Counted from the stretch's first letter, positions 45,409 to 56,762 are shown. The stretch: DNA of 64,000 nt from Flavobacteriales bacterium (GCA_027067965.1 JAMOUV010000007.1:62001-126000); one strand, 5' to 3'. Made by a program: numbers and translations. The notes: generated by a model not told the origin, from the letters alone.

Positions 45409-48400
45409 TTATTTTTTTAACACGTCATTTCCTTCTTCATCTTCCAAGCGTATATCCAACGCCAGTCCTCTCAGTTCGTGTAACAATACATTAAATGATT
45501 CGGGAATGCCCGGTTCGGGCATAGGGTCGCCTTTTACAATAGCATTATAAACCTTGGTACGCCCTACGATATCATCGGATTTGACTGTCAGAATTTCACG
45601 CAATGTGCTTGAAGCACCGTATGCTTCGAGTGCCCACACTTCCATTTCTCCGAAACGCTGACCACCGAATTGGGCCTTACCACCCAAAGGTTGTTGTGTA
45701 ATAAGCGAATAAGGACCCGTGGACCGTGCATGCATCTTGTCATCGACCAAATGGTTCAATTTTAACATGTAAATCATTCCGACAGTGGCGGGTTGATCGA
45801 ACTCTTCACCCGTACCTCCATCATAAAGTTTGGTTACACCGTATTGAGGAATACCCGCTTTTTCGGATAAAATCTCAATGTCTTCCAGTGTAGCACCGTC
45901 AAAAATCGGCGTCTGGAATTTAACACCCAAACGTTTACCTATCCATCCCAATACGGTTTCATAAATCTGACCGATATTCATTCGCGAAGGCACGCCCAAA
46001 GGATTCAATACGATATCCACCGGAGTGCCGTCTTTTAGAAACGGCATATCTTCTTCGCGGACAATTTTGGCTACAATACCTTTGTTTCCGTGACGACCGG
46101 CCATTTTATCGCCCACTTTAAGTTTTCGCTTTTGAGCGATATAAACTTTGGCCAATTTTATAATACCCGAAGGCAAATCGTCTCCTACGGAAATGGCAAA
46201 TTTATCGCGGCGCAAATTTCCTTTGATTTCGTTTACGCGTAATTTATAATTGTTCAGCAGTTCATCGACCAATTTATTGATTTTATCATCCGTGGTCCAA
46301 GTGCCCAACATCAGGTGTTCATAATCGTTAAATGTGTTGAGCATTTTTTGGGTAAATTTCTTTCCTTTCGGAAATACTTCTTCATTCAATTCATTATACA
46401 CCCCTTGCGAAGTTTTGCCACCTACCAATATGTAGAGTTTTTCAATTAATTTCTCCCGCAATTTTTCCAATTGCTCGCCGTATTTCTTTTCGAGTCTTTC
46501 TATCTCCACTTTATCTTGCAAGCGTTTACGGCGGTCTTTCATCGAACGGGTAAATAATTTTTTATCGATCACTATACCCTGAACGGACGAAGGAACCTTT
46601 AACGAGGCATCTTTCACATCTCCGGCCTTGTCTCCGAAAATCACACGGAGTAATTTTTCTTCCGGCGTAGGATCTGATTCACCTTTCGGTGTAATTTTTC
46701 CGATAAGAATATCGCCTGTTTTTACTTCGGCTCCAATGCGGATAATTCCGTTTTCATCCAAATCTTTGGTGGCATCTTCACTGACATTGGGAATATCGGG
46801 TGTAAGTTCTTCTTGTCCCAATTTGGTATCTCTTACTTCCAATGAAAATTCATCAATGTGGATAGATGTATAGTAATCTTCCCGCACGACCTTTTCGGAA
46901 ATCACAATAGCATCCTCGAAATTATATCCTTTCCAAGGCATAAAGGCCACCAATAAATTACGTCCCAAGGCCAATTCACCGTTTTGGGTGGCATATCCTT
47001 CGGTAAGCACTTGTCCTTTGGTTACCCGGTCGCCTTTTTTTACAATCGGCCGCAAGTTGATGGTCGTATTTTGATTGCTTTTACGGAACTTAATCAATTC
47101 ATAAGTTTTCTCATCCTCGTCAAAACTTACCAAACGTTCTTCTTCAGTCCGATCGTAACGAATGATAATTTTATTGGCATCCACATATATCACTTCGCCA
47201 TCGCCTTCGGCATTAATCAATATTCGCGAATCTTCGGAAACCCGTTGTTCCAAACCCGTACCCACGATAGGAGCTTCGGGATTGAGCAGGGGAACGGCTT
47301 GGCGCATCATGTTGGATCCCATCAAAGCACGGTTGGCATCATCGTGTTCGAGGAAGGGAATAAGCGAAGCGGATATGGATGCAATTTGGTTGGGCGACAC
47401 ATCCATATAATCGATTTGTGTTTTAGGTACAACGGGGAAGTCGCCTTCTTCACGGGCCACCAATCGTTCGGGCAGGATGTTTCCTTTTTCGTCCACTGCA
47501 GTGGTGGCTTGGGCGATTTTCTTTTTTTCTTCTTCTTCGGCAGTCAGATGAACGGGAGGTTTACTGAAATCAACCTTACCGTTATGCACTTCGCGATAAG
47601 GGGTTTCGATAAAGCCCATTTTATTGATGGTTGCATAGACGGCCAAAGATGAAATCAGACCGATATTCGGGCCTTCGGGCGTTTCGATCGGACACATTCT
47701 TCCGTAATGGGTATAATGCACGTCACGTACTTCGAATCCCGCTCTTTCACGCGACAATCCGCCGGGGCCCAATGCCGATAATCGACGCTTGTGCGTAATT
47801 TCGGCCAAAGGGTTGGTTTGATCCATGAATTGCGAAAGCGGATTGGTGCCGAAAAAGGAGTTAATGACGGAAGATAAGGTCTTGGCATTAATTAAATCGG
47901 CGGGTGTAAACACTTCATTGTCTCTTACATTCATTCTTTCGCGTATGGTACGTACCATGCGCGCCAATCCGATGGAAAATTGTTGGGCCAACTGTTCTCC
48001 TACGGTTCGAACCCGGCGATTGGACAAGTGGTCGATATCATCCACTTCTTGCTTGGAGTTGATTAATTTGACCAATTGCTTAATAATGGCGATAATATCT
48101 TCCTTGGTCAAAACTCGTACGTCGTCGGGAATGTCCAGATTGAGTTTTTTATTAATTCTGTAACGTCCTACCTCGCCTAAATCATAACGTTGGTCGCTAA
48201 AGAAAAGTTTTTCGATAATTCCTCTCGCCGTTTCTTCATCGGGCGGATCGGTATTACGTAATTGGCGGTAGATATATTCCACCGCTTCTTTTTCCGAATT
48301 GGTCGGATCTTTTTGAAGTGTATTGTAAATAATTGCGAATTCGTTGGAGGTATTGTCTTCTTTATGGAGCAAAATGGTTTTGGCACCGGATTCCAAAATT

Positions 48401-49281
48401 TGATCGATATGATCTTTGTCCAATATGGTATCGCGTTCGATAATAATCTCATTACGTTCGATGGATACCACTTCACCCGTATCCTCATCCACGAAATCTT
48501 CGTGCCATGTTTTTAATACACGGGCCGCTATGCGGCGTCCCAAGTATTTTTTTAATCCCGTTTTGGTTACTTTTACTTCTTCGGCCAAATCGAACAAAGC
48601 CAATATGTCGCGGTCGGTTTCGTATCCAATGGTTCTCAACAAAGTGGTAACCGGTAATTTTTTCTTCCGGTCAATATAAGCATACATCACGTTATTGATA
48701 TCGGTGGAAAATTCAATCCACGATCCTTTAAACGGAATTACACGGGCCGAATAAAGTTTGGTACCGTTGGTATGATAGGACTGGCTGAAAAATACACCTG
48801 GAGATCGGTGCAATTGTGATACGATAATTCGTTCGGCACCGTTAATCACAAACGTACCTCTGTTGGTCATGTAAGGAATACTTCCTAGATAGACGTCTTG
48901 CACCTTGGTTTCGAACTCTTCGTGATCATCGTCATTACATTCCAATTTCAATCGTGCTTTTAAGGGCACACTATAGGTCAAACCGCGTTCAATACATTCT
49001 TTTACCGAATAACGGGGTGGATCGATAAAATAATCGATAAAATCGAGGGTATATAAATTTCGGGCGTCTTTAACGGGAAAGTTTTCTTTGAATACTTTAT
49101 AGAGACCTTCGTTTTTTCTTTCATTAGGTTTGGTGCCCAGTTGAAAGAAATCTTTAAACGATTGAATGACGTTTAAAAAGTCGGGATATTCGGGAATGTT
49201 TTTTACGGATGAAAAATTTACCCTTCCTGTTTTCGGATCGATTTTGCTAAGGATATCCTGGGATTTTTTTTGTTTTGCCAT
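45409..49281 (-). CDS. rpoB: RNA polymerase beta subunit
   Basis: Beta subunit, 1290 residues. The rifampicin pocket region is visible ([32 protein letters not shown]), as are [20 protein letters not shown] and [15 protein letters not shown] near the active centre. Rifampicin-region residues look like the wild type of sensitive species. It is separated from rplL by 105 bases that contain a long hairpin and from rpoC by 43 bases. Confidence 0.98.
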   Translation of the reverse strand: MAKQKKSQDILSKIDPKTGRVNFSSVKNIPEYPDFLNVIQSFKDFFQLGTKPNERKNEGLYKVFKENFPVKDARNLYTLDFIDYFIDPPRYSVKECIERGLTYSVPLKARLKLECNDDDHEEFETKVQDVYLGSIPYMTNRGTFVINGAERIIVSQLHRSPGVFFSQSYHTNGTKLYSARVIPFKGSWIEFSTDINNVMYAYIDRKKKLPVTTLLRTIGYETDRDILALFDLAEEVKVTKTGLKKYLGRRIAARVLKTWHEDFVDEDTGEVVSIERNEIIIERDTILDKDHIDQILESGAKTILLHKEDNTSNEFAIIYNTLQKDPTNSEKEAVEYIYRQLRNTDPPDEETARGIIEKLFFSDQRYDLGEVGRYRINKKLNLDIPDDVRVLTKEDIIAIIKQLVKLINSKQEVDDIDHLSNRRVRTVGEQLAQQFSIGLARMVRTIRERMNVRDNEVFTPADLINAKTLSSVINSFFGTNPLSQFMDQTNPLAEITHKRRLSALGPGGLSRERAGFEVRDVHYTHYGRMCPIETPEGPNIGLISSLAVYATINKMGFIETPYREVHNGKVDFSKPPVHLTAEEEEKKKIAQATTAVDEKGNILPERLVAREEGDFPVVPKTQIDYMDVSPNQIASISASLIPFLEHDDANRALMGSNMMRQAVPLLNPEAPIVGTGLEQRVSEDSRILINAEGDGEVIYVDANKIIIRYDRTEEERLVSFDEDEKTYELIKFRKSNQNTTINLRPIVKKGDRVTKGQVLTEGYATQNGELALGRNLLVAFMPWKGYNFEDAIVISEKVVREDYYTSIHIDEFSLEVRDTKLGQEELTPDIPNVSEDATKDLDENGIIRIGAEVKTGDILIGKITPKGESDPTPEEKLLRVIFGDKAGDVKDASLKVPSSVQGIVIDKKLFTRSMKDRRKRLQDKVEIERLEKKYGEQLEKLREKLIEKLYILVGGKTSQGVYNELNEEVFPKGKKFTQKMLNTFNDYEHLMLGTWTTDDKINKLVDELLNNYKLRVNEIKGNLRRDKFAISVGDDLPSGIIKLAKVYIAQKRKLKVGDKMAGRHGNKGIVAKIVREEDMPFLKDGTPVDIVLNPLGVPSRMNIGQIYETVLGWIGKRLGVKFQTPIFDGATLEDIEILSEKAGIPQYGVTKLYDGGTGEEFDQPATVGMIYMLKLNHLVDDKMHARSTGPYSLITQQPLGGKAQFGGQRFGEMEVWALEAYGASSTLREILTVKSDDIVGRTKVYNAIVKGDPMPEPGIPESFNVLLHELRGLALDIRLEDEEGNDVLKK

Positions 49282-49331
49282 GTCGAAGACAAAGTTTTAA
49301 AGTTTAAAATAATGAGGTTTACATGTAGAAC

Positions 49332-49370
49332 ACGAAAGTTTAGGCCAAAAAATTTGACCTAAACTTTCGT
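49332..49370 (-). promoter_or_regulatory. Long hairpin between rplL and rpoB
   Basis: ACGAAAGTTTAGG (49332-49344) and CCTAAACTTTCGT (49358-49370) form a perfect 13-base stem, extended inward by CAAA/TTTG after one mismatch. There is no T run after it on the minus strand, so it is more likely an RNase site or a partial attenuator than a full terminator. The position equals that of the rplL-rpoB attenuator and processing site in E. coli. Confidence 0.6.
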
Positions 49371-49386
49371 TTAAATTAGTGGAATT

Positions 49387-49764
49387 CTATTTAAGTTCGA
49401 CTTCCGCACCGGCTTCTTCCAAAGATTTTTTAATGCCTTCGGCTTCATCTTTGGAAATGCCTTCTTTGATGGGTGCGGGTGCACTGTCAACGATGGCTTT
49501 TGCTTCACGCAAGCCCAAACCGGTCAATTCTTTAACCAATTTGACGACGGCCAATTTGGACCCGCCGGGTGATTTCAAAATCACATCGAATTCAGTTTTT
49601 TCTTCCCCGCCTCCTTCAGCTCCTCCGGCTGCAGGTCCGGCAACCGCTACGGCTGCTGCTGCGGGTTCAATTCCGTACTCTTCTTTCAAAATGTCGGCTA
49701 ATTCTTGAACTTCTTTCACGGTCAAGTTAACCAATTCTTCTGCTAGTTTTTTTAAATCTGCCAT
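49387..49764 (-). CDS. rplL: 50S ribosomal protein L7/L12
   Basis: The stalk protein that recruits translation factors. 125 residues. The N-terminal dimer domain ([30 protein letters not shown]) leads to an Ala/Gly-rich hinge ([19 protein letters not shown]) and the C-terminal domain with [34 protein letters not shown]. Preceded by rplJ by 27 bases. Confidence 0.98.
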   Translation of the reverse strand: MADLKKLAEELVNLTVKEVQELADILKEEYGIEPAAAAVAVAGPAAGGAEGGGEEKTEFDVILKSPGGSKLAVVKLVKELTGLGLREAKAIVDSAPAPIKEGISKDEAEGIKKSLEEAGAEVELK

Positions 49765-49791
49765 TTTTCTATCGTTTTTGTGTTTTTAAAA

Positions 49792-50316
49792 TTAATTTTC
49801 TCTTTCTGATAAAGTTTTTACAATTCCCGCAATGGTTTGTCCTCCGGACTTCAGTGCGGAAATAACATTCTTAGCCGGCGATTGCAATAATGCAATAAGA
49901 TCACCAAGTAATTCTTCTTTGGATTTGATTGCAACAAGATAATCCAATTGATCATCACCGATATAAATACCTTCGTCGATCCAAGCGCCTTTTAAAACCG
50001 GTTTTTCGGATTTTTTTCGAAATTCCTTAATTATACGAGCGGGCTTATTGCCTACATCGCTTAACATCAATGCCGTGCTGCCGTATAAAATGGAATTTAA
50101 ATCCTCAAAATCCTTGCTCGATTGGTCCATGGCTTTGGATACGAGGGTATTTTTTACAACTTGAAGCTTCACATCGCTTTTATTACATGCCTTGCGCAAA
50201 GCATATGTGGTTTTGGCATCCAATCCCAAAATATCTACAAAGTAGATCACATTGTATTCGGACAAACGCTGCTTCAAGTCTTCTATCATCTGTGCTTTTT
50301 CTTCGCGCGTTCTCAT
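49792..50316 (-). CDS. rplJ: 50S ribosomal protein L10
   Basis: The protein that anchors the L7/L12 stalk to the ribosome. 174 residues. MRTREEKAQMIEDLKQRLSE and YFVDILGLDAKTTYALRKAC are typical of L10, and the C-terminal helix LLQSPAKNVISALKSGGQTIAG binds L12 dimers. The gap to rplA is only 20 bases, so no L10 leader structure of the E. coli type fits here. Confidence 0.97.
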   Translation of the reverse strand: MRTREEKAQMIEDLKQRLSEYNVIYFVDILGLDAKTTYALRKACNKSDVKLQVVKNTLVSKAMDQSSKDFEDLNSILYGSTALMLSDVGNKPARIIKEFRKKSEKPVLKGAWIDEGIYIGDDQLDYLVAIKSKEELLGDLIALLQSPAKNVISALKSGGQTIAGIVKTLSEREN

Positions 50317-50336
50317 AAGATTTTCGATTTTACTTG

Positions 50337-51026
50337 TTAAACTGACTTGGTGTCGATTTTAATGCCCGGTCCCATTGTACTGGACATTGCAATACTTTTT
50401 ACATATGTTCCTTTCGCCGTAGCCGGTTTCATTTTGATTAATGTATGAATCAATTCCTCGGCGTTTTCCTTAATTTTTTCCGGATCGAAAGAAACTTTTC
50501 CTATGGCTGCATGCACAATACCCTTTTTATCCACACGGAAATCGATTTTACCGGCTTTTACTTCTTTTACCGCTCTTCCGACTTCCATGGTAACGGTTCC
50601 GGTTTTAGGGTTGGGCATCAAACCTCGTGGTCCCAAAATTCGTCCCAAAGGTCCTAACTTACGCATCATATTCGGAGTGGTAATAATAACGTCCACATCG
50701 GTCCAACCTTTTTTAATTTTTTCGATGTATTCGTCCATTCCCACATAGTCGGCACCGGCCTCTTTGGCTTCGTCCTCTTTTTCGGGCGGCACCAAAGCCA
50801 AAACTTTTACGTCTTTTCCGGTTCCGTGAGGCAATGTAACCACCCCTCGAATCATTTGGTCGGCCTTTCTGGGATCCACACCAAGTCTAACGGCCAAATC
50901 AACCGAGGCATCAAAATTTTCATATGAAAGATCTTTCACTAATTTCGATGCTTCTTCTAAGGTATATGTTTTGTTTTTATCATATTTGGCCAATGCAGCT
51001 TTTCTTTTTTTACTAATTCTTGCCAT
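50337..51026 (-). CDS. rplA: 50S ribosomal protein L1
   Basis: A 229-residue protein of the L1 stalk. The L1 motif is visible in [26 protein letters not shown] and in [15 protein letters not shown]. It binds rRNA near the E site and, in other bacteria, its own message. Follows rplK by 12 bases. Confidence 0.98.
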   Translation of the reverse strand: MARISKKRKAALAKYDKNKTYTLEEASKLVKDLSYENFDASVDLAVRLGVDPRKADQMIRGVVTLPHGTGKDVKVLALVPPEKEDEAKEAGADYVGMDEYIEKIKKGWTDVDVIITTPNMMRKLGPLGRILGPRGLMPNPKTGTVTMEVGRAVKEVKAGKIDFRVDKKGIVHAAIGKVSFDPEKIKENAEELIHTLIKMKPATAKGTYVKSIAMSSTMGPGIKIDTKSV

Positions 51027-51038
51027 TTTAAAGTCCGT

Positions 51039-51485
51039 TTAATTGTTTTCAAAAGGATTCTCTCCTTCAATCGTAATTCCCATAGAACGAGCCGTTCCTG
51101 CAATCATCTTCATAGCTTTCTCGACGGTAAATGCATTCATATCTTGCATTTTGTCTTCCGCTATTTGTCTCACTTGATCCCAAGTGACGCTACCTACCTT
51201 TCTTCGGTTCGGCTCTCCTGATCCTTTTTTAACTTTGGCCGCTTCCATAAGCTGCACGGCAGCAGGCGGAGTTTTTACCACAAAATCAAATGATTTGTCT
51301 TTGTAAACATTAATGGTTACAGGCAGTACTTTACCTTGCTTGTCTTGCGTACGAGCATTGAACTGCTTGCAAAATTCCATAATGTTAACTCCGGCTGCTC
51401 CCAATGCGGGTCCTACCGGCGGCGAAGGATTCGCTTGGCCTCCCCGAATTTGGAGTTTAATTACCTTAAAAATTTCTTTTGCCAT
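51039..51485 (-). CDS. rplK: 50S ribosomal protein L11
   Basis: A 148-residue protein of the GTPase-associated centre. The proline-rich N-terminus [34 protein letters not shown] and the C-terminal [11 protein letters not shown] are typical. It is the first ribosomal gene after nusG. Confidence 0.98.
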   Translation of the reverse strand: MAKEIFKVIKLQIRGGQANPSPPVGPALGAAGVNIMEFCKQFNARTQDKQGKVLPVTINVYKDKSFDFVVKTPPAAVQLMEAAKVKKGSGEPNRRKVGSVTWDQVRQIAEDKMQDMNAFTVEKAMKMIAGTARSMGITIEGENPFENN

Positions 51486-51536
51486 TTTCTTTTTTAATTT
51501 AAAATCGGAAGCATTTATTTAAAGTGCGTAACTTTC

Positions 51537-52082
51537 TTATATTTTTTCTACTTGATAAAATTGTAATTCTATTGGCGTTTTACGGCCAAACATTTTAACT
51601 TCTACTTTTATTTTTTTGTTATCCTCGCTGATTTCTTCGACTACACCCTCAAAATCTTTGAATAAACCGTGTGTGATTTTTACCGCATCGCCCACTTTAA
51701 AGGGATTAACGATATGTCCGTCGTCCATTGCCATTTCATCCATTTTACCTAACAAACGATTCACTTCGGCTTGGGTGAGCGGTTCGGGATCACCGCCTTT
51801 GACCGTGCTTAAAAAACCCAATACACCTGGAATATGACGGATCACATGCGGCACTTCGCCCGAAAGATTGGCTTCTATATAAATATAACCCGGAAACAAA
51901 GTTTTCTCTTTGGTCACCCGTTTACCTTTTTGCATACGAACAACCTTTTCGGTCGGAACGAGAATTTCGCCTACAAAATCTTCCAGGCCGTATTTGGAGA
52001 TTTCATTCTCAATAAGCGATTTTATTTTCTTTTCCTTACCGCTGATTACCCGCAATACATACCATTTTTTATCTTCGGACAT
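51537..52082 (-). CDS. nusG: Transcription termination/antitermination protein NusG
   Basis: A 181-residue transcription elongation factor. The NGN domain has KWYVLRVISGKEKKI and LFPGYIYIEANLSGE, and the KOW domain is FKVGDAVKITHGLFKDFEGVVEEI. It links RNA polymerase to ribosomes or Rho. It follows secE by 3 bases. Confidence 0.97.
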   Translation of the reverse strand: MSEDKKWYVLRVISGKEKKIKSLIENEISKYGLEDFVGEILVPTEKVVRMQKGKRVTKEKTLFPGYIYIEANLSGEVPHVIRHIPGVLGFLSTVKGGDPEPLTQAEVNRLLGKMDEMAMDDGHIVNPFKVGDAVKITHGLFKDFEGVVEEISEDNKKIKVEVKMFGRKTPIELQFYQVEKI

Positions 52083-52085
52083 AGT

Positions 52086-52283
52086 TTATCGGATTAATTT
52101 GTAATAGAGTCCTAATATTTTTCGGAATACATAATCCACTACAAAAATGAATAATGAAAATACCAATGTAAATACGGTTACTACGACGGTTAATTTTTGC
52201 ACCTCTTCCCAATCGGGCCATACGACGTGATTAACCAACTCTTTATAAGCACCTTTTATGTAGTCTATCAATGAATCTAACAT
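52086..52283 (-). CDS. secE: Preprotein translocase subunit SecE
   Basis: A 65-residue inner-membrane subunit of the SecYEG channel. It has a short amphipathic helix (LIDYIKGAYKELVNHVVWPDWEEVQ) and one transmembrane helix (VVVTVFTLVFSLFIFVVDYVF). The frame runs back to 52415 through the tRNA-Trp gene, but the ATG at 52283 gives the family N-terminus. It lies between tRNA-Trp and nusG, as in many bacteria. Confidence 0.95.
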   Translation of the reverse strand: MLDSLIDYIKGAYKELVNHVVWPDWEEVQKLTVVVTVFTLVFSLFIFVVDYVFRKILGLYYKLIR

Positions 52284-52299
52284 AAGCTGATTTTTATTG

Positions 52300-52372
52300 C
52301 ACGGGCAGAGAGACTCGAACTCCCGACACCCGGTTTTGGAGACCGGTGCTCTACCAACTGAGCTATGCCCGT
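52300..52372 (-). tRNA. tRNA-Trp, anticodon CCA
   Basis: A 73-base cloverleaf on the minus strand: acceptor ACGGGCA/TGCCCGT, anticodon stem CCGGT/ACCGG with loop CTCCAAA, T arm GGGAG-TTCGAGT-CTCTC, discriminator G. CCA is not encoded. It lies between tuf and secE, with a long hairpin between it and tuf. Confidence 0.96.
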
Positions 52373-52382
52373 ATTTACATGT

Positions 52383-52423
52383 AAACGAATTTGATACCTG
52401 ACTAGCAGATATCAAATTCGTTT
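52383..52423 (-). promoter_or_regulatory. Long hairpin between tuf and tRNA-Trp
   Basis: AAACGAATTTGATA (52383-52396) and TATCAAATTCGTTT (52410-52423) are perfect 14-base complements, with an inner CTG/CAG pair. No T run follows, so it may be a processing site that frees tRNA-Trp or a 3' end protector for tuf mRNA. TACATGTAAA follows on the minus strand, as it does after the rplL/rpoB hairpin. Confidence 0.6.
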
Positions 52424-52443
52424 CTTTATTTCAAAATATCGAA

Positions 52444-53631
52444 TTAGTCGAGTATTTCGGTTATTTGTCCTGCTCCTACGGTTCTACCTCCTTCACGGAT
52501 AGCAAATCGCAATCCTTTGTTCAAAGCAACCGGTTGAATCAATTCCACTTCGATTGTCAAGTTATCGCCGGGCAATACCATTTCCACACCTTCGGGTAAG
52601 TGAATTTCACCCGTTACGTCCGTGGTACGCAAGTAGAATTGCGGACGATAGTTATTGTGGAAAGGTGTATGACGACCACCTTCTTCTTTTTTCAAGATAT
52701 AAACTTCGGCTTTGAATTTTTTATGAGGGGTGATTGAACCGGGTTCGGCAATAACCATACCTCTACGGATTTGTTTTTTATCGATACCACGAAGCAACAA
52801 TCCCACGTTATCACCGGCTTGACCTTCGTCCAAAATTTTACGGAACATTTCCACTCCGGTTACAACGGAATTCAATTTTTCGTCACCGAAACCGATGATT
52901 TCCACAGGGTCACCCGTGTGAATAATACCTGTTTCAATACGTCCGGTTGCTACGGTTCCACGTCCGGTAATGGAGAATACGTCTTCGATAGGCATCAAGA
53001 ACGGCTTGTCCACGTCACGTTGCGGTTCGTCAATCCAATTGTCCACTGCATCCATTAATTCTTCTACGGTTTTTACCCATTTGGGGTCACCGTTTAATGC
53101 ACCCAAAGCCGAACCACGAATTACAGGAGTGTTGTCGCCGTCATAATCATAGAATGATAACAAGTCACGAATTTCCATTTCAACCAATTCGAGCAATTCT
53201 TCGTCATCCACCATATCCACTTTGTTCATAAACACCACAATTTTAGGCACACCTACCTGACGTGCCAAAAGGATGTGTTCACGAGTTTGGGGCATAGGAC
53301 CGTCTGTGGCAGCCACCACCAAAATAGCACCGTCCATCTGAGCGGCACCGGTAACCATGTTTTTCACATAATCGGCGTGGCCGGGACAGTCTACGTGTGC
53401 ATAGTGACGCTTGTCGGTTTCATATTCCACGTGAGCCGTGTTAATGGTAATACCCCTTTCTTTTTCTTCCGGAGCATTGTCGATTGAGTCAAAGTCTTTT
53501 TCTTGAGCAAGACCTTTTTGGGCCAAGACTTTAGTAATTGCTGCCGTTAATGTGGTTTTACCATGGTCCACGTGACCGATGGTACCGATATTAACGTGCG
53601 GTTTGGTTCTTTCGAACTTTTCTTTTGCCAT
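52444..53631 (-). CDS. tuf: Elongation factor Tu
   Basis: The GTPase that brings aminoacyl-tRNA to the ribosome. 395 residues. Switch and nucleotide motifs are [19 protein letters not shown] and [17 protein letters not shown] replaces the usual SALK region by lineage (here GSALGAL). The cluster tRNA-Thr, Tyr, Gly, Thr then tuf matches the classical tufB arrangement of bacteria. Confidence 0.99.
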   Translation of the reverse strand: MAKEKFERTKPHVNIGTIGHVDHGKTTLTAAITKVLAQKGLAQEKDFDSIDNAPEEKERGITINTAHVEYETDKRHYAHVDCPGHADYVKNMVTGAAQMDGAILVVAATDGPMPQTREHILLARQVGVPKIVVFMNKVDMVDDEELLELVEMEIRDLLSFYDYDGDNTPVIRGSALGALNGDPKWVKTVEELMDAVDNWIDEPQRDVDKPFLMPIEDVFSITGRGTVATGRIETGIIHTGDPVEIIGFGDEKLNSVVTGVEMFRKILDEGQAGDNVGLLLRGIDKKQIRRGMVIAEPGSITPHKKFKAEVYILKKEEGGRHTPFHNNYRPQFYLRTTDVTGEIHLPEGVEMVLPGDNLTIEVELIQPVALNKGLRFAIREGGRTVGAGQITEILD

Positions 53632-53678
53632 AATTGTACTTTTTAATAATTAATCTACGCTAAACTAACACTCGCTTG

Positions 53679-53750
53679 AGCCAATGACGGGATTTGAACC
53701 CGTGACCTTTTCCTTACCAAGGAAACGCTCTACCCCTGAGCTACATCGGC
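53679..53750 (-). tRNA. tRNA-Thr, anticodon GGT
   Basis: A 72-base cloverleaf on the minus strand: acceptor GCCGATG/CATTGGC (one G-T pair), anticodon stem TTTCC/GGAAA with loop TTGGTAA. CCA is not encoded. It is the tRNA next to tuf in the four-tRNA group. Confidence 0.95.
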
Positions 53751-53761
53751 TTGTCGAGCAG

Positions 53762-53834
53762 AGCGGGAGACGGGACTCGAACCCGCGACATTCAGCTTGG
53801 AAGGCTGACGCTCTACCAACTGAGCTACTCCCGC
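53762..53834 (-). tRNA. tRNA-Gly, anticodon TCC
   Basis: A 73-base cloverleaf: acceptor GCGGGAG/CTCCCGC, anticodon stem TCAGC/GCTGA with loop CTTCCAA. CCA is not encoded. It lies between tRNA-Tyr and tRNA-Thr(GGT) with short spacers. Confidence 0.96.
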
Positions 53835-53841
53835 TTGTCTG

Positions 53842-53922
53842 TGGTGGGGGGAGGATTCGAACCTCCGAAGCTCGCGCAACAGATTTACAGTCTGCCCCCT
53901 TTGGCCACTCGGGAACCCCACC
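53842..53922 (-). tRNA. tRNA-Tyr, anticodon GTA
   Basis: An 81-base class II tRNA with a long variable arm: acceptor GGTGGGG/CCCCACC, anticodon stem GCAGA/TCTGT (terminal G-T pair) with loop CTGTAAA, variable arm around TGCGCGAGCTTC. CCA is not encoded. Confidence 0.95.
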
Positions 53923-53957
53923 TCATATCTAATTCTTAATGAACTCTTCCTTCCCAG

Positions 53958-54031
53958 AGCCGATGGAGGGACTCGAACCCACGACCTGCTGATTACAAAT
54001 CAGCTGCTCTAGCCAGCTGAGCTACATCGGC
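53958..54031 (-). tRNA. tRNA-Thr, anticodon TGT
   Basis: A 74-base cloverleaf: acceptor GCCGATG/CATCGGC, anticodon stem GCTGA/TCAGC with loop TTTGTAA. CCA is not encoded. It is the first gene of the tRNA-tuf operon, just after its promoter. Confidence 0.96.
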
Positions 54032-54055
54032 ACACGACGCCTTTGATTTGGCAGG

Positions 54056-54087
54056 CAAATTTATGAACTTTTTTTTTTATTTCCAAA
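54056..54087 (-). promoter_or_regulatory. Promoter of the tRNA-tuf-rpo cluster
   Basis: Minus-strand TTTG (54084-54087), a 20-base spacer, and TAAATTTG (54056-54063), close to the full Bacteroidota consensus. It ends 24 bases before the tRNA-Thr(TGT) gene and lies after hppA. Confidence 0.75.
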
Positions 54088-54126
54088 CGGCATTTTCACG
54101 GCAAATAATGCCGCGTTTCCGTCGGA

Positions 54127-56283
54127 TTAGGATGCCAGTAAAGGAGCCAAAATCAAGGCAACCACCGACATTAATTTTATTAAAATATTTAATGAAGGTC
54201 CCGAGGTGTCTTTGAATGGATCGCCTACCGTATCTCCCGTTACCGCCGCTGCATGTGCTTCGGACCCTTTGGTTAATTTCTTTCCATCGACTTCCACGCC
54301 TTCTTCTATCATCTTTTTTGCATTATCCCATGCGCCGCCGGCATTGGCCTGGAAAATAGCCATCATCACACCACTAACCAATACGCCCGCCAATAATCCG
54401 CCAAGCATTTCGGGGCCTCCTAAAAATCCCACAATAACCGGCGTCAGGATGGCAATCAATCCGGGCAATACCATTTCTCGCAATGAGGCCTTGGTGGAAA
54501 TTTCCACACATTTTTCATATTCGGCATATTCGTCGGCATTTTCAAATACTTCCAAATCGGCCTTGTCCCATTCGGATTCCGGCTTGTCTCCATATTTTTT
54601 CATCACTTCCAATGCTTTTTTCAATTGGGGAATATGATGAAATTGACGACGTACTTCGTCGATCATATCTTTGGCCGCACGCCCTACCGCTCCCATTGCC
54701 ATGGAAGAAAATAAAAACGGTAACATGCCGCCTATTAAAAGTCCGGCCATCACCAATGGGCTGGCCACATTAATATTATCTACACCCGCGGTTTGCATAT
54801 AAGCCGAAAAAAGCGCCAAGGCGGTTAAGGCGGCGGAACCGATTGCAAAACCTTTACCAATGGCTGCAGTTGTATTGCCCACGGCGTCTAATTTATCGGT
54901 TCTTTGACGCACTTCTTTAGGTAATTTGGACATTTCCGCAATACCTCCGGCATTGTCGGCAATGGGGCCGTAAGCATCTACCGCTAATTGGATACCCAAA
55001 TTCGAAAGCATGCCTACTGCGGCAATGGCAATGCCATATAAACCTGCAAAATAATAAGCACCTACAATGGCAGCTGCCAATACTAAAATAGGCAAGGCGG
55101 TCGATTGCATACCTACACTCAGCCCTGCAATAATATTAGTAGCCGGGCCGGTAGTGGATTGTTTTACAATGCTCCAAACGGGTTTTTTGAAAGTGCCGGT
55201 ATAATATTCGGTAATCATGCCGATGGCAATACCGGCTACCAATCCTAAGACAATGGCGATAAAAACACCGGTGGCCGTGTATGTCCTGCCTCCGAATTGC
55301 CACGAATCAGGAAGGAAATAATCAACTATAAACCATGAAGCCACAATCATCAATACGCCGGCTATTAATTCTCCGGTATTCAATGCCTTGTGAGGGCTTC
55401 CTCCTTCTTTCACTTTTACAAAAAAGGTACCTATAATCGATGTTAAGATTCCTACTGCGGCTAATACCAAAGGCAATATGACGGGATTCAATTGTTTTTC
55501 ACCGGTAAATTCGCCTATTCCGATAAATCCGGCTCCCAATACCATTGCGCTGATTAAAGACCCGACATAGGATTCGAACAAATCGGCTCCCATTCCGGCT
55601 ACATCGCCTACATTATCTCCTACATTATCGGCTATGGTGGCGGGATTCAAAGGATGGTCTTCGGGAATTCCCGCTTCGACTTTACCTACTAAATCGGCTC
55701 CCACATCGGCAGCTTTGGTATATATACCTCCACCTACACGGGCAAAAAGGGCGATAGATGAAGCACCGAATGAAAATCCGGTAATGACCGTGATAATTTT
55801 CATTATATCCCAATCCATGCCGGAATAAATCAAAAATAATGCGGATAATCCCAATACACCCAAACCGACAACGGCCAATCCCATCACGCTTCCGCCCGTA
55901 AAAGCGACCTCCAATGCTCTCCCCAAACTGGTACGCGCCGCCGCAGCTGTTCTTACATTGGCATTCGTGGCTACCCGCATACCGATAAAACCGGCTAATG
56001 CCGAACTGAATGCGCCTAATATAAAGGAAACCCCAACCAACCAGGAGGAAGTCTTAGGGTCGGCGGAAAAAGCCAATAATGCAAATACTACGATGATAAA
56101 GATAATGAGCACTTTGTATTCGGCAAATAAAAATGCCATGGCTCCCCGGCGGATATGCTCGCCAATTCTTTTCATTCGTTCGGTTCCGAAATCCTGCTTG
56201 GCTATCCATACGGATCTCCACCATGTAAATATTAATGCTAAAATGCTTACTCCCAATACAAAATAAAGAATTTTACTATTCAT
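54127..56283 (-). CDS. hppA: Membrane-bound ion-pumping pyrophosphatase
   Basis: An integral membrane enzyme of 718 residues with about 16 helices that uses pyrophosphate hydrolysis to pump Na+ or H+. Core motifs are [32 protein letters not shown] and [15 protein letters not shown], with [18 protein letters not shown] near the C-terminus. [10 protein letters not shown] has Ala where K+-independent pumps have Lys, so this is the K+-dependent form, which is often Na+-pumping. The frame extends to a TTG at 56292, but the ATG at 56283 gives MNSKILYF. A promoter element lies 26 bases upstream. Confidence 0.96.
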   Translation of the reverse strand: MNSKILYFVLGVSILALIFTWWRSVWIAKQDFGTERMKRIGEHIRRGAMAFLFAEYKVLIIFIIVVFALLAFSADPKTSSWLVGVSFILGAFSSALAGFIGMRVATNANVRTAAAARTSLGRALEVAFTGGSVMGLAVVGLGVLGLSALFLIYSGMDWDIMKIITVITGFSFGASSIALFARVGGGIYTKAADVGADLVGKVEAGIPEDHPLNPATIADNVGDNVGDVAGMGADLFESYVGSLISAMVLGAGFIGIGEFTGEKQLNPVILPLVLAAVGILTSIIGTFFVKVKEGGSPHKALNTGELIAGVLMIVASWFIVDYFLPDSWQFGGRTYTATGVFIAIVLGLVAGIAIGMITEYYTGTFKKPVWSIVKQSTTGPATNIIAGLSVGMQSTALPILVLAAAIVGAYYFAGLYGIAIAAVGMLSNLGIQLAVDAYGPIADNAGGIAEMSKLPKEVRQRTDKLDAVGNTTAAIGKGFAIGSAALTALALFSAYMQTAGVDNINVASPLVMAGLLIGGMLPFLFSSMAMGAVGRAAKDMIDEVRRQFHHIPQLKKALEVMKKYGDKPESEWDKADLEVFENADEYAEYEKCVEISTKASLREMVLPGLIAILTPVIVGFLGGPEMLGGLLAGVLVSGVMMAIFQANAGGAWDNAKKMIEEGVEVDGKKLTKGSEAHAAAVTGDTVGDPFKDTSGPSLNILIKLMSVVALILAPLLAS

Positions 56284-56308
56284 AATTTTCAAAAGTTTTT
56301 TTGTCGTG

Positions 56309-56316
56309 CAAATTTA
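56309..56316 (-). promoter_or_regulatory. -7 promoter element for hppA
   Basis: Minus-strand TAAATTTG, an exact TAnnTTTG match, 26 bases before the chosen hppA ATG. Confidence 0.6.
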
Positions 56317-56754
56317 TAACTTTTTTAAAAATATTTAGCCCGCCAATGAAATATTATTTATAAATTTATTTTTCGGTTAAATCTAAAAACCGCCGGATAT
56401 GTAAAATTTTAATTTTTGCAATAATTATTTATTATTCCATAAACCCATGTGTTTTAAAAAAATCCATTCTAAAAAAAGAGCAAACCGATTATTGAATTTC
56501 ATTCTTAAAATAAAAACACTCCACCGACTTGTATATAAAAAAACCGGACAAAATAGTCTTGAGTTACGGATTTTTTTAAGGTAGAGATCTTGATGCATTG
56601 GACGGAAGAAAAGAAAACATAAATCGAGAGAAAAATTTATTGTTAATAATTTATTTTTTTTCTTATCAATTGACACTCAACGTTTTTAAGTGAAAAATAA
56701 GACTCAATAAATAAAAAAATTTGTCGATTGCATGTTTTTCTCATATAATTAATG
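56317..56754. other. AT-rich intergenic region, nothing clear
   Basis: The stretch between the hppA promoter and the next promoter is very AT-rich. An 83-codon minus-strand frame at 56425-56676 has no recognisable family and no promoter, so it is not called. No RNA or repeat was seen. Confidence 0.6.
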
Positions 56755-56762
56755 TAATTTTG
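56755..56762 (+). promoter_or_regulatory. -7 promoter element for the HU/SPOR gene
   Basis: TAATTTTG, an exact TAnnTTTG match 27 bases before the ATG at 56790. It lies inside the longer open frame and so supports the later start. Confidence 0.6.

Noticed and set aside
46984-47652. 222-codon plus-strand frame inside rpoB
   Set aside because: Antisense to a highly conserved coding region; composition of Phe, His and Gly typical of a shadow.
50317-50336. L10 leader RNA before rplJ
   Set aside because: Only 20 bases separate rplA and rplJ, too short for the leader.
56425-56676. 83-codon minus-strand frame in the hppA upstream region
   Set aside because: No family, no promoter, AT-rich composition; called intergenic.
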